A stretch of DNA of 64,000 bases from Mesorhizobium mediterraneum (lineage in GTDB: Bacteria > Pseudomonadota > Alphaproteobacteria > Rhizobiales > Rhizobiaceae), in NCBI RefSeq assembly GCF_002284565.1, contig NZ_NPKI01000050.1, forward strand, positions 1 to 64,000, read 5' to 3'. Positions 45,565-54,719 of this stretch are shown one piece after another. The translations under genes were made by a program, and so were the position numbers. Position 1 is the stretch's first letter, and every line of letters begins with the position of its first letter. The notes beneath the pieces are model-generated. The model had not been told where the DNA came from. It worked only from the letters and a program-made list of their open reading frames with translations, and searched no databases.

Positions 45565-47043
45565 ATGTCACTTTCTGAAACAGTTCTAGCAAAGTTGAAA
45601 GACAAGTCGTTGGTGACGGACAGAGCTCTTGTAGGGACTGGGTGGGTCGCGGCAGGTTCAAGGGGCCTCACGTTTGAGGTCACCAATCCCTCAACCGGCG
45701 AAGTCCTCGCAACCCTTCCAGATCTCGGTGAAGAGGAGGTCAGGTTGGCGATTGAGGCTGCCCATGTTGCCCAAAAGAACTGGGCAAAGAGGACGGGCAA
45801 GGAGCGCGCCGCAGTCCTGCGAAGGCTTTACGACCTCTTAGTCTCGAATGTTGATGATCTTGCCACCATCCTCACTTTGGAGATGGGAAAACCATGGCCG
45901 GAGGCGAGGGGAGAGATCCTTTATGGTGCATCCTACGTCGAGTGGTTCGGTGAGGAAGCAAAGCGAGTTTACGGCGACACGATTCCAGGTCATCAGCCGG
46001 ACAAGCGCATCATCGTGATCAAGCAGCCCATCGGAGTTGTTGGGGCCATCACGCCGTGGAACTTCCCGAATGCGATGCTTGCCCGCAAGATGGCCCCGGC
46101 AATCGCCGCCGGCTGCAGCATGGTGTCAAAACCTGCGGCTCAGACCCCCCTATCCGCGCTCGCTCTGGCTCTCCTTGCCGAACGCGCCGGTCTGCCACCC
46201 GGTCTTTTTTCTGTGCTCACCACGACCGATGCGGCGATGGTGGGTCAGGAATTCTGCGGAAATGAGAAGATCCGGAAGCTCACGTTCACAGGCTCGACCA
46301 ATGTCGGAAAAAAGCTGATGCGGCAAGGCGCAGAACAGATCTTAAAGCTCGGCCTCGAACTCGGGGGTAACGCGCCATTCATTGTCTTCGATGACGCGGA
46401 TCTCGACGCTGCCGTCGACGGCGCAATGATTTCCAAATACCGCAATGCTGGGCAAACCTGCGTCTGCGCCAATCGGCTCTATATTCAGGAGGGCGTCTAT
46501 GATGCCTTTGCCGCCAAGCTTGCCAAGCGCGTTCGCCAGATGAAAGTCGGCGACGGCTTTGCCGAAGGGGTCACGACAGGCCCTCTCATCGACCAGAATG
46601 CGCTGAAGAAGGTACAGGAGCACGTCACCGACGCGGTCGCTAAGGGGGCTACAGTGGAGGTCGGCGGCAAGCCTGCGAGCCAAGGCGGCCTCTTTTTTGA
46701 GCCCACTATCTTGACCGGCGCAACTGGGGATATGCGCCTCTCCACGGAAGAGACGTTCGGCCCTATCGCGCCGTTGTTCAAGTTTTCGACCGAGGAACAC
46801 GCCATTGAAATGGCGAACAACACCGAGTTTGGCCTGGCTTCCTACTTCTATTCCAGGGATGTCTCGAAAATCTTCCGGGTGGCGGAGGCTCTTGAATACG
46901 GCATGGTCGGGGTTAACACTGGGCTGATCTCCACGGAAGTTGCGCCTTTTGGCGGCATCAAGCAATCTGGCCTTGGCCGCGAAGGTTCAAAATACGGAAT
47001 CGAAGATTATACAGAGATGAAATATGTGTGCCTGAGCGTGTGA
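45565..47043 (+). CDS. gabD: NAD(P)-dependent succinate-semialdehyde dehydrogenase
   Basis: The 492-residue aldehyde dehydrogenase is of the GabD type and oxidises succinate semialdehyde to succinate. Seen are the cofactor site (GAITPWNFPNAMLARKMAPA), FTGSTNVGKKLM, the catalytic Glu in LGLELGGNAPFIV and the catalytic Cys in NAGQTCVCANRLY, plus C-terminal GIKQSGLGREGSKYGIEDY. Length is normal. The enzyme would finish 4-aminobutyrate breakdown, important in bacteroid nitrogen metabolism; no gabT is in this window, though class III aminotransferases are near. Confidence 0.9.
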   Translation: MSLSETVLAKLKDKSLVTDRALVGTGWVAAGSRGLTFEVTNPSTGEVLATLPDLGEEEVRLAIEAAHVAQKNWAKRTGKERAAVLRRLYDLLVSNVDDLATILTLEMGKPWPEARGEILYGASYVEWFGEEAKRVYGDTIPGHQPDKRIIVIKQPIGVVGAITPWNFPNAMLARKMAPAIAAGCSMVSKPAAQTPLSALALALLAERAGLPPGLFSVLTTTDAAMVGQEFCGNEKIRKLTFTGSTNVGKKLMRQGAEQILKLGLELGGNAPFIVFDDADLDAAVDGAMISKYRNAGQTCVCANRLYIQEGVYDAFAAKLAKRVRQMKVGDGFAEGVTTGPLIDQNALKKVQEHVTDAVAKGATVEVGGKPASQGGLFFEPTILTGATGDMRLSTEETFGPIAPLFKFSTEEHAIEMANNTEFGLASYFYSRDVSKIFRVAEALEYGMVGVNTGLISTEVAPFGGIKQSGLGREGSKYGIEDYTEMKYVCLSV

Positions 47044-47094
47044 TCGCCTGTGCTCCGCGCGAGAAAATCGCCTTGTTCACTTACGACGCTTGCA

Positions 47095-47904
47095 GGTGCT
47101 GTCACGTTGTTTTGCGTTAATGGATTGCCGGTAAGGGGCCATGCATGTCTGCCGCTGTCGCCCGCTACAAGAACCATCGCTTCCCGCCGGAGATCATCGC
47201 TCGCGCCGTCTGGCTTTGTTACCGGTTTCCGTTGAGCCTGCGCCACGTCGAGGAAATGCTGCTGGAGCGCGGGCTTGTCGTTTCCTACGAGACGATCCGC
47301 CGATGGCCGAAAGCACGGCCCCGAGTATGTCCGTCGCTTGCGCCGCAAGCAGCCCTCGTCAAATGATGTCTGGCACCTCGACACCTCGACGAGGTGGTGA
47401 TCATCATCGCCGGCAAGAAACACTGGCTGTGGCGGGCCGTCGATCAGGAAGGCTACGTGCTCGACGAGATCGTCCAGGCCCGCCGCAACACCAAAGCGGC
47501 CAAGCGCCTGCTCACCCGACTGCTGAAGAAGCAGGGCATGGCGCCAAAGCGCATGATCACCGACAAGCTGCGCTCTTACGGCGCAGCACGATGGCAGCTC
47601 ATGCCGAATGTCGAGCATCGCTCGCACGGGCTTGAACAACCGGGCCGAGAATTCTCATCTGCCGTTGCGCAAACGGGAACGCGTACGGCAGGGCTTCCGG
47701 TCGACTGGCTCATTGCAGCACTTCGTGTCCCTCTTCTCCGCCGTCCGCAACCTCTTCGTTCCCTCCCACTAACCGCTCCGCTTCCCAGAATCGAAAGCAT
47801 CGTCTCAAAGCCCTCGCCGAATGGAAAGCCGTGAGCCGTCCGCTTGCCTTAAAACCAGGCCCTGCGCTCCCCGCGCGCCTACAGTCAAACAACGTGACAG
47901 CACC
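47095..47904 (+). mobile_element. IS6-family element with decayed transposase
   Basis: The 810-base element is bounded by inverted repeats: GGTGCTGTCACGTTGTTT at 47095-47112 and its complement at 47887-47904. The transposase starts at ATG 47145 (HRFPPEIIARAVWLCYRFPL and RHVEEMLLERGLVVSYETI). The frame breaks near 47303, an eight-base duplication (ACCTCGAC) near 47380 disrupts WHLDEVV, and another break lies near 47630. The DDE core VVIIIAGKKHWLWRAVDQEG is still readable. The whole element is present but dead. Confidence 0.88.
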
Positions 47905-48325
47905 CCCGGAATGCCTCGACCATTTCATCGACTGTCCGAATACTGGAAAGCGCCGCGAGCATCGTTCAGGCATTCTCATCTCCTCCGGATCACGCTCCAA
48001 GAATCGCATGGGAAGGCCATGGTCACAAGCCTATTGCTGTCTTTGGTTGATAAAGGCCGCGTGTCTGCGGGAAGGGTTCTTGTTCCGACCCCTTCATCGC
48101 GCCTGTATCCTTGAACAGCATCCCGTTCCCCCTCGCGCAAAACGCGCAAAACTGTTCGCGATGTCCCAGTTCCAAACATACTCCAATCCAGAAATCTGAA
48201 ATCTCTCGCTAAAGTCGCTAAAGTGCCTAGCGACATCTGCTCTTCCGCGTCTGTCGCTACACTGTTGACTCATTCCTGACCATAGCGCAAACAGATAGCT
48301 ATGATCTTGAGTATAGACTAAAGTT
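47905..48325. other. Promoter region of the LysR gene
   Basis: About 420 bases without a gene. The last 60 bases (GCGCAAACAGATAGCTATGA and onward) recur with changes at 58670-58710 before the truncated LysR copy, so this part was duplicated with it and likely contains the regulator's own binding site. Confidence 0.5.
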
Positions 48326-49279
48326 ATGCGGCCGTACGAAGAGCGTTTCCTCTGGCGCCTGGACTGGAACCTGCTGCGCACGTTCACGGTGGTCGTCGAA
48401 CGGGGCGGCGTCACGCGGGCGGCAGAGTTTATGAACCTCAGCCAGCCTACTATCAGCAGTGCGCTGAAACGGCTGGAAGAGACCACGGAGAAGCGACTGC
48501 TCGATCGCCGGCCGGGCCATTTTGCGCTGACCCCGACGGGCGAGACGCTTTATCGCGAGTGCGTGATGATCTTCGGCTCGATCTCACGGCTGCCGGGTCT
48601 GATGGCGGCGGCGGAGACCGATGTCACCGGCCACATTGCCATCGCCATGACCAGCCATGTGGTCTGTCCGCATTTCGACGCGGCGATGGCATGCTTCAAC
48701 ACAACCTATCCCGAGGTGACGTATTCGATCTCGATCACCGACAGCGCCGAGGTCCTGAGCCGGTTGCGGCAGAACCAGGCGTCGATAGGCCTGTGCCTGA
48801 TGCGCGAGGACGATCCCTTGCTGGACGACCGTATCCTTTTCCGGGAGTTCTTCGGCCTGTTCTGCGGCCCGCCCCACAGGCTCTTCGGCCGATCGGATAT
48901 CGGGATCGAGGATGTGTCCGGCGAACGCTCGGTGTCGTTCCAGACCGAACTCGAGAACGGACCGCTCTATCTGGTGCGCCAGTTGCGCGAGCGGGTCAAT
49001 CTGCACCCCGAGCCGCACGGCATCTCGGCCAATCTGCCCGAGGTGCGGCGTATGATCATCACCGGGATGGGCATTGGAGCGCTGCCAGTGCATGTCGCCT
49101 GGCGCGACCTCGATGCCGGACTCCTGTGGCAGGTGCCGCCGAAGGACAATCTGCCGGCGGTCGAGATCCACTTCGTGGTGAACCCGCGCCGCAGCCTGAA
49201 CCCAGCCGAGACCGCTTTCGTGCGGACGATCCATGAGATGATCGCGCAGACCTCGCTGGAGGAGCGCACCTATCGGTGA
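48326..49279 (+). CDS. LysR family transcriptional regulator
   Basis: The 317-residue regulator has an N-terminal winged helix-turn-helix (LDWNLLRTFTVVVERGGVTR, AAEFMNLSQPTISSALKRLE) and a C-terminal co-inducer domain of the substrate-binding type from about residue 95. It converges on the gntR-aminotransferase operon, ending seven bases from it. A truncated duplicate of its first 40 codons and upstream DNA lies at 58714. The effector is unknown. Confidence 0.92.
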   Translation: MRPYEERFLWRLDWNLLRTFTVVVERGGVTRAAEFMNLSQPTISSALKRLEETTEKRLLDRRPGHFALTPTGETLYRECVMIFGSISRLPGLMAAAETDVTGHIAIAMTSHVVCPHFDAAMACFNTTYPEVTYSISITDSAEVLSRLRQNQASIGLCLMREDDPLLDDRILFREFFGLFCGPPHRLFGRSDIGIEDVSGERSVSFQTELENGPLYLVRQLRERVNLHPEPHGISANLPEVRRMIITGMGIGALPVHVAWRDLDAGLLWQVPPKDNLPAVEIHFVVNPRRSLNPAETAFVRTIHEMIAQTSLEERTYR

Positions 49280-49285
49280 GCGGTC

Positions 49286-49975
49286 TCAGTCTGTCGCATC
49301 GCGGAACCTCATCGCCTCGAGCAGGAATTCGCCGGCCATGCGGATCTCCTCGACCAGGAAGTCGCGCGCCAGATCGGGCTGGCCCTGGCGCAGGGCGTCC
49401 ATGATTTCCTTGTGCCTGTGCGGCGCCCGGCCGAGCGAGCTCCCTAGCAGCGCCCAGCGCGCCTCCCAGAACATCGGGCTGCGGCGAAGCCACAGGCTCT
49501 CGATGAAACTGAGCAGCAGGGCCGATCCGGAGGAGCGGTAGATCTCGAACAGGAAGCCGGTATCGGCTTGCCGCACTCCTGTCGGATCGCTGGCGAGCCG
49601 GGCGGCTTCATGCTGCGCCACGAAGGCGTCAAGCCGCTCAAACTGTGCGGGCTTCAGATGCGGCGCGCCAAGCATCAGCGCCAGCGGCTCCAATTGCAGG
49701 CGCATCGCCGTCAATTCGGAAAACTCGCGTTGGGTCATGCGCGGCACCACGGCCGTTCCCGATGGCTTGGCATCCAGCGCTCGCTCGTTGACCAGGCGGC
49801 GTAGGGCGGCGCGCACCGGCATGGGGCTAAGCGATAATGCCGCGCAGACGCCCCGAATGGAAAGCTTGCTGTCCGGCGTGAAATCGCCATTGATCAGCGC
49901 GCGGATCAGCCGATAGGCGTCTTCCTCCAGCGCGCCCGCGGTCGTGACTGGCGGAATCATGTCGCTTCTGCCCAT
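49286..49975 (-). CDS. GntR family transcriptional regulator (FCD type)
   Basis: The 229-residue protein has a winged helix-turn-helix (AYRLIRALINGDFTPDSKLS, IRGVCAALSLSPMPVRAALR) and an all-helical FCD effector domain (EFSELTAMRLQLEPLALML; a late RHKEIMDALRQGQPDLA with the metal-binding His). It begins 28 bases after the aminotransferase gene and is probably co-transcribed with it. The frame is open further upstream, but the MGRSDMIPP start avoids overlap with that gene. Confidence 0.88.
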   Translation of the reverse strand: MGRSDMIPPVTTAGALEEDAYRLIRALINGDFTPDSKLSIRGVCAALSLSPMPVRAALRRLVNERALDAKPSGTAVVPRMTQREFSELTAMRLQLEPLALMLGAPHLKPAQFERLDAFVAQHEAARLASDPTGVRQADTGFLFEIYRSSGSALLLSFIESLWLRRSPMFWEARWALLGSSLGRAPHRHKEIMDALRQGQPDLARDFLVEEIRMAGEFLLEAMRFRDATD

Positions 49976-50003
49976 CTCCCAGCGTTCTGCCTCTGGTCCC
50001 GGC

Positions 50004-51311
50004 CTATCGCAGCAACGTCGCCCGTGCGTGGAGGAAATTCCCGACGGCAGCGGTGAACTGCGCAAGGTCGCGTTCCGTCGTCGGCAAGCTGAGCGCCGTC
50101 ATGCCGCGGCGGGCGATGTAGACGCCCGCGTCGAGCATGTCCAAGAAGAACAGCTCTTTCAGCGCTTCCTCATCCGGGGTGCTGGCATACGGGCGGTCGA
50201 TCCGGCCCCGACGGAAATGGACCGTGGCAAGCGAGCCGAGGCCACAGAACTGCAACGGCGCGCCGGCCTTGCCGGAAATCGCGTTGAGTCGTTCGCGCAG
50301 GCCTTCCCCTAGCGCGAACAGGTCGGCGGCCGCTGCGGCGGTAAACACCTCTCCCATGGCGGCGATCCCTGCCGCCATGGACATCACGTTGTTGTTGAAG
50401 GTGCCGGCGTGAGGCACCTTGGAGACGAAGATCTCCATAATGTCGTGCCGCCCGCCGAAGGCGCCGAAGCTCATGCCGCCACCAATATATTTTCCAAGCG
50501 TGGTCATGTCGGGCAAGATGCCGAGACGTTCCTGCAAGCCGCCGCCCGACATGCGCGAGGTCATCACCTCGTCGAAGATCAGGATCGCACCGGCAGCGCG
50601 TGTAGCCTCGGCCACGGCAGCCAGAAAAGCAGGCTCGGCGGCGATGCAGCCCCCGCTGCCCAGCATCGGCTCCACGATGACCGCTGCCAGCTCGCCTGCT
50701 GCCGAGCGGATCGCGGCCACGGTGCCGTCGATGTCGTTGTAGTCACATAGCGTCACCGGGAACGGGGCGGTGATCAGGCTGGAGCCGGTCGCGGGGTAGT
50801 ACAGGAGGCTGCCATGGTAGCCGCCGCGGAACGCGATGATGCGGCCGCGCCCTGTCACCACCTGCGCGGCGCTGAACGCGATCAGGTTGGCCTCGGTCCC
50901 ACTGTTGGTGAAGCGGATCATGTCGATCGACGGAAAGCGGCTGCAGAGGATCCCGGCAAGGCGCTGCTCGGCCTCGCCCACCGCGGCCAGACTCAGTCCC
51001 CGCGCCATGGCGTCGTGGAGGGCGGAATGGATGCGGCTTTCGGTATGGCCAAACAGTCCGGCAGTGTATTCGCCGCACAAGTCGAGATAGGCGTTGTCGT
51101 CGATGTCCCAAAGCCGGCAGCCCTCGCCGCGCGCCATCGCAGTCGGAAAAGGCGCATAGCCGAGCACCGACCGGGTGTTGCCGCCGGGAAGAACTTGCAC
51201 CGCCTCGCGATGCAGAACCGCACTATTCGGGCGCTTCGCGGCGTAGCGCTTCCGCGCGTCGAGCAGGACGGTGTCGAGGGAAGAATTCTGTTGGGCAAGG
51301 CTCTGAGGCAT
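50004..51311 (-). CDS. Class III aminotransferase related to glutamate-1-semialdehyde aminomutase
   Basis: The 435-residue PLP enzyme has VLPGGNTRSVLGYAPFPTAM near the N-terminus, MIRFTNSGTEANLIAFSAAQ near 130, LIFDEVMTSRMSGGGLQ near 245 (PLP Asp) and the lysine in TTLGKYIGGGMSFGAFGG near 272. It resembles HemL but its operon with a GntR regulator, away from tetrapyrrole genes, points to catabolism or synthesis of another amino compound. The promoter must lie beyond 51311, where AT-rich sequence begins. Confidence 0.85.
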   Translation of the reverse strand: MPQSLAQQNSSLDTVLLDARKRYAAKRPNSAVLHREAVQVLPGGNTRSVLGYAPFPTAMARGEGCRLWDIDDNAYLDLCGEYTAGLFGHTESRIHSALHDAMARGLSLAAVGEAEQRLAGILCSRFPSIDMIRFTNSGTEANLIAFSAAQVVTGRGRIIAFRGGYHGSLLYYPATGSSLITAPFPVTLCDYNDIDGTVAAIRSAAGELAAVIVEPMLGSGGCIAAEPAFLAAVAEATRAAGAILIFDEVMTSRMSGGGLQERLGILPDMTTLGKYIGGGMSFGAFGGRHDIMEIFVSKVPHAGTFNNNVMSMAAGIAAMGEVFTAAAAADLFALGEGLRERLNAISGKAGAPLQFCGLGSLATVHFRRGRIDRPYASTPDEEALKELFFLDMLDAGVYIARRGMTALSLPTTERDLAQFTAAVGNFLHARATLLR

Positions 51312-51967
51312 CTCGATCCCGTTATGGTTGATTTCAAGATCACAAAAACATGTTTTTAAGATCTAAGAAAGGACTTTCGCTCACTAAGCCCGGGCCAAGA
51401 GTTGGACAGCGCAAAATAGTGAAGCGTCAGATGGCATCCGGCGGCACTTGCGGCAGGACAAGATCCAGGTTGAGGACAGCCGTGGCAAAAACGGAAATGC
51501 ACAGAGAGAGCAAAGATGACGGAAAACAGTAGCGAGGCCCGCGCAACGCTGCCGGCCAAAATAAATATGGCTGCTAACCCCGTGGTCCTCAACGGCAGCA
51601 AGGGCGAGCCCGGATCAAGCGGTCTGCCCCGCTTGTCCGAGAGCTCGCCACCTGTTTGGGGCTAAACGTCGACGCCCAAATTGAGGGACGCCGCTATCGC
51701 GGCGACCTGTCCACCGACGTCCGCGCAGAGTCGATCGTGAATACCTTCAAGACGCGAGAATGAACAAGCGCCGGCAGATACGCTGGTCAGAACCGAGGTC
51801 ACTTACCGCGTACTGCGGTTCGGCGGCTTGTGTCTGAAAACGTCGGGTGTGGGCATTCACCGGATTTATATTCAATATCCAAAACATCTATTTGCAGAAT
51901 TCTCTATCGTACACGAGTCTACAGAAAATTTCGGCACTTACCGATCCACAGTGTCCTTCGTGTCTCA
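51312..51967. other. Intergenic region with unassigned coding remnants
   Basis: About 650 bases without an intact gene. A plus-strand stretch ending at 51763 (LGLNVDAQIEGRRYRGDLST, ESIVNTFKTRE) resembles a protein end but I do not recognise it. The first 50 bases should hold the aminotransferase promoter on the minus strand. Confidence 0.4.
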
Positions 51968-52423
51968 ATGCATCTCATGGCTCGCAAAGCGCTCCACGCT
52001 CGCCCTTGGCCTGACGTTAGCGTAGCCTTGCCGGCGGCTGCCCGTGAACTCGTTTCGATCAAGGAGCGGGGCAAGCTCAGCGCCGCCCATGTCAGGCCAA
52101 TATCCGCCCTTCAGCAGATCGACGAGCAGAACCAAATTGTCAGTTTCGATATCGACATTGCCAACGAAGTCGCCAAACGTCTTTGCATGAAGCGCGGAGC
52201 TCTCACCACGGCGTGGGACCGCATCGTTCCGGGCCTCATGGCAAATAGGCACGACCCCATCGTCGGTTCCACGGCCATCCCGGAGGAACGCGAAAAGGCC
52301 GTTGATTTCGTCGGATCTTACTATTGGTTGCAGGATGCGCGGTTGTATCCATACGGAAACGAGGAGAGGGGAAATGATCTTCAGGACACAGTGGCCCGCT
52401 GCTTCTGTGGTGGCCGCGCCTAG
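51968..52423 (+). pseudogene. Amino-acid ABC transporter substrate-binding protein fragment
   Basis: The frame encodes AARELVSIKERGKLSAAHV, NQIVSFDIDIANEVAKRL, TTAWDRIVPGLMANRHDPIV and GSTAIPEEREKAVDFVGSYY, the N-terminal lobe of a family 3 amino-acid binding protein. The signal region is scrambled and the protein stops after about 125 recognisable residues, where the next gene's leader begins. No permease or ATPase genes accompany it. Confidence 0.65.
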
Positions 52424-53561
52424 TGGCGTTTCCACGGCGGCTTGCTTTGCGGTTGGCGATCACAGCAACCAGGCGACGTTGTTGCAGCTAAAAGCGCAAA
52501 CGCTCGTTGCTGACCTCGTCGGCGCCGACGCGGCTCCCGGAGCTGCAGCGTATATCATAGCGCCGAAATTCGGTATGGAGGCCGGCATGGTGGCGGGCGT
52601 GACAGAAAGGGCCGGGCGCGAGCCATTGACAATTGAGCGTCCCATTCGAATTTCAAGTGTTACAAAACCATTCGTCGCCGCTGCGATCTGGCGCGTGTGG
52701 GAGATGGGAAAAATCGACCTGGATCAGTCGATTGGCTCCTATCTTACTTCGGCGCATGTGATGATTCTTACGGGCGGCGGCTACGACGTGAAGACCATCA
52801 CCGTACGACATCTCCTGTCGCATACTGCCGGACTTGTCGATGTGTTCCACACAAACGCTTTCACTCAGATGTTGCCAAAGCTGATGACTGGCCAGGTGAA
52901 GCATCGGTTCACTCTGGAAGAGCAACTGAAGATGGCAATGGAGGGCGGACCGCGTTTTACGCCAGGACAGGCGTTTGAGTACAGTGACACCGGCTACCTG
53001 CTTCTCGCCGCGATCCTTGAGAAAGCGACAGGAAAATCCATGGCGGCGGCGACGCGGGAGCTCGTCGGCTTTGATCGTCTTGGGCTTGGCAACACCTGGT
53101 GGGAAGTGCTTGAAGCGGAGCCCAGAGGCGTGCTCGCGCGGGCGCATCAATATGAATATGTCTGCGGTTGGGACAGCTACGACGAGGACCCTCCACATGA
53201 TCTCTTCGGCGGCGGTGGGATGGTGTCGACGCCAAAGGACCTCGCGCGGTTTTTCTACGCGCTGTTTCATGAAGAGGTTTTCGAAAAGCCAGAAACGATC
53301 CACGTGATGGTGTCCGTCGACAAAACGGCGACTCCCCGAAAGCAAAATGACTCCGTTTATGGCCATGGTCCGCAGATCCATAAAGTTGGAGATTTGACCG
53401 TCTATGCTCATGGCGGCTGGTGGGGGCTTGATGTCGGATACGTTCCGGAGCTGGATATGGCGGTTAGCGTCATTGGGCTGAGGCGAGATATCCGTCCCCG
53501 GTATACCGCGGCCTTCGACGCTATTATTTTGGAAGCAGCGCATCTTCAGGCCAAGCCGTAG
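52374..53561 (+). CDS. Secreted serine hydrolase (class C beta-lactamase/DD-peptidase fold)
   Basis: The 395-residue protein starts with a possible weak export signal. Catalytic motifs are ISSVTKPFVAAAIW (S-x-x-K, near residue 99), FEYSDTGYLLLAAILEKATG (Tyr motif, near 202) and YAHGGWWGLDVGYV (third box, near 345). It may hydrolyse peptides, esters or lactams; the substrate is not predictable. It begins at the ATG after GAGAGGGGAA; the upstream frame overlaps the binding-protein remnant. It is not closely similar to the serine hydrolase at 36225. Confidence 0.85.
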   Translation: MIFRTQWPAASVVAAPSGVSTAACFAVGDHSNQATLLQLKAQTLVADLVGADAAPGAAAYIIAPKFGMEAGMVAGVTERAGREPLTIERPIRISSVTKPFVAAAIWRVWEMGKIDLDQSIGSYLTSAHVMILTGGGYDVKTITVRHLLSHTAGLVDVFHTNAFTQMLPKLMTGQVKHRFTLEEQLKMAMEGGPRFTPGQAFEYSDTGYLLLAAILEKATGKSMAAATRELVGFDRLGLGNTWWEVLEAEPRGVLARAHQYEYVCGWDSYDEDPPHDLFGGGGMVSTPKDLARFFYALFHEEVFEKPETIHVMVSVDKTATPRKQNDSVYGHGPQIHKVGDLTVYAHGGWWGLDVGYVPELDMAVSVIGLRRDIRPRYTAAFDAIILEAAHLQAKP

Positions 53562-53699
53562 TTGGCGGGCAGAAGCTTGCGGTCATCCTTCACCGCATGT
53601 GGGTCGATCCACCGACTTCCACTGAGCCAAGCGCCGGTGGCTGCTTGAGGAGCCCCGACGTTAATCGAAGCGGGCTGGAAACAGCCCCGCTTCCCCTGA

Positions 53700-54110
53700 G
53701 GTCCCATCACTGCGGCAAAACTCCTCGAATGCCGGGCCATAGAGCCTGTAGCTGGTCTCATCGTTCGCCGGTTCGAATCCACGCCGAAAATAAATGCGAG
53801 CACCCGCTGGCTGCCATGATCGAGGGTCATGGCGGAGGTAATCTTAACCTCCATTGCTGGCGATCCGGGCGACGTGTCGCAGCAGCTTTTGACCAATCCG
53901 GGCGCTGCGGAATTGCTGTGGACGAACAGACCCTGGGGTAAACGGATCCGACTTGCCCATCCAAGCGGAAAACATCGGGAAGTAGAGGCGGATGGCGGCG
54001 ATCTTGAAGTCGACCTCGGCCAGCACCACGAAAAACTCGTGCTGGGACCGAACCCCGGCAGTTTCGATATCTTGCCTGGTGCTTTTCAGGCCCCACGGGG
54101 ACCCGAGCGA
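53700..54110 (-). pseudogene. Decayed tandem copy of the GNAT acetyltransferase gene
   Basis: Across about 400 bases this stretch is clearly homologous to 54204-54620, including VMLAEVDFKIAAIRLYFPMF, WMGKS and IGQKLLRHVARIA. The frame changes at least twice and no full product is possible. It is a recent duplication followed by decay; the functional copy lies immediately upstream on the same strand. Confidence 0.8.
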
Positions 54111-54203
54111 CTTAGCGAGTGTCGCGACCCCTTATGCCCCAGCCAAGGCACATGCTTACACAGCAAAGCGGAATTGCGCTTTGGTATAGCTCGAGAGCGG
54201 CGT

Positions 54204-54719
54204 TTAGTTCCTGCTGCGACAAAACTCCTCAAATGCCGTGCCGTAAAGCCCGTAGCTCGTCTCACTGTTCAACGCTTCAAATCCATGCCGAAGATAGAAG
54301 CGAGCACCCGCCTTGTTGCTATGATCGACGGTCAGGCGGAGATAGTGGTAACCGTTATGGTGCGCGGTACGGGCGACGTGTCGAAGCAGTTTTTCACCAA
54401 TCCGGTCATTGCGGAATTCCTCATGGACGAACAGGTCCTGGACATACAGCCCCGCCTTGCCCATCCAGGTAGAAAAGATCGGAAAATAGAGAGAGATCGC
54501 AGCGATCTTGCCGTCGACCTCGGCTAGCATCACTGTAAAGTCGCGCCGGGGGCCGAACCCGGCGGTTTTGATATCTTCCTTGGTGCATTTGAACTGCTCG
54601 AGAACGCCGAGGGATTCGGCCAACAAGTGAAGCGCCAGCAGGATCTCTTCACAATCTTCGCGTTCGGCCACACGGAATGATAATCCGCACGTCATCTTGA
54701 CCCTTTCTGCTTTACTCAT
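54204..54719 (-). CDS. GNAT family N-acetyltransferase
   Basis: The 171-residue acetyl-CoA-dependent acetyltransferase has FRVAEREDCEEILLALHLLA at the start. LYVQDLFVHEEFRNDRIGEK gives the Q/R-x-x-G-x-G/A-type pyrophosphate loop (here R-N-D-R-I-G-E-K), and NKAGARFYLRHGFEAL lies near 140. It overlaps the thiolase stop by four bases, so it is the last gene of that operon. Similar small GNATs acetylate diamines or amino acids; a role in acetylating a lysine-derived compound is possible but unproven. Confidence 0.88.
   Translation of the reverse strand: MSKAERVKMTCGLSFRVAEREDCEEILLALHLLAESLGVLEQFKCTKEDIKTAGFGPRRDFTVMLAEVDGKIAAISLYFPIFSTWMGKAGLYVQDLFVHEEFRNDRIGEKLLRHVARTAHHNGYHYLRLTVDHSNKAGARFYLRHGFEALNSETSYGLYGTAFEEFCRSRN

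Noticed and set aside
54204..54719. GNAT gene as beta-lysine acetyltransferase AblB
   Set aside because: AblB proteins are clearly longer and usually adjacent to the aminomutase; this 171-residue GNAT is 6 kb away in another operon, so the specific call is not supported.
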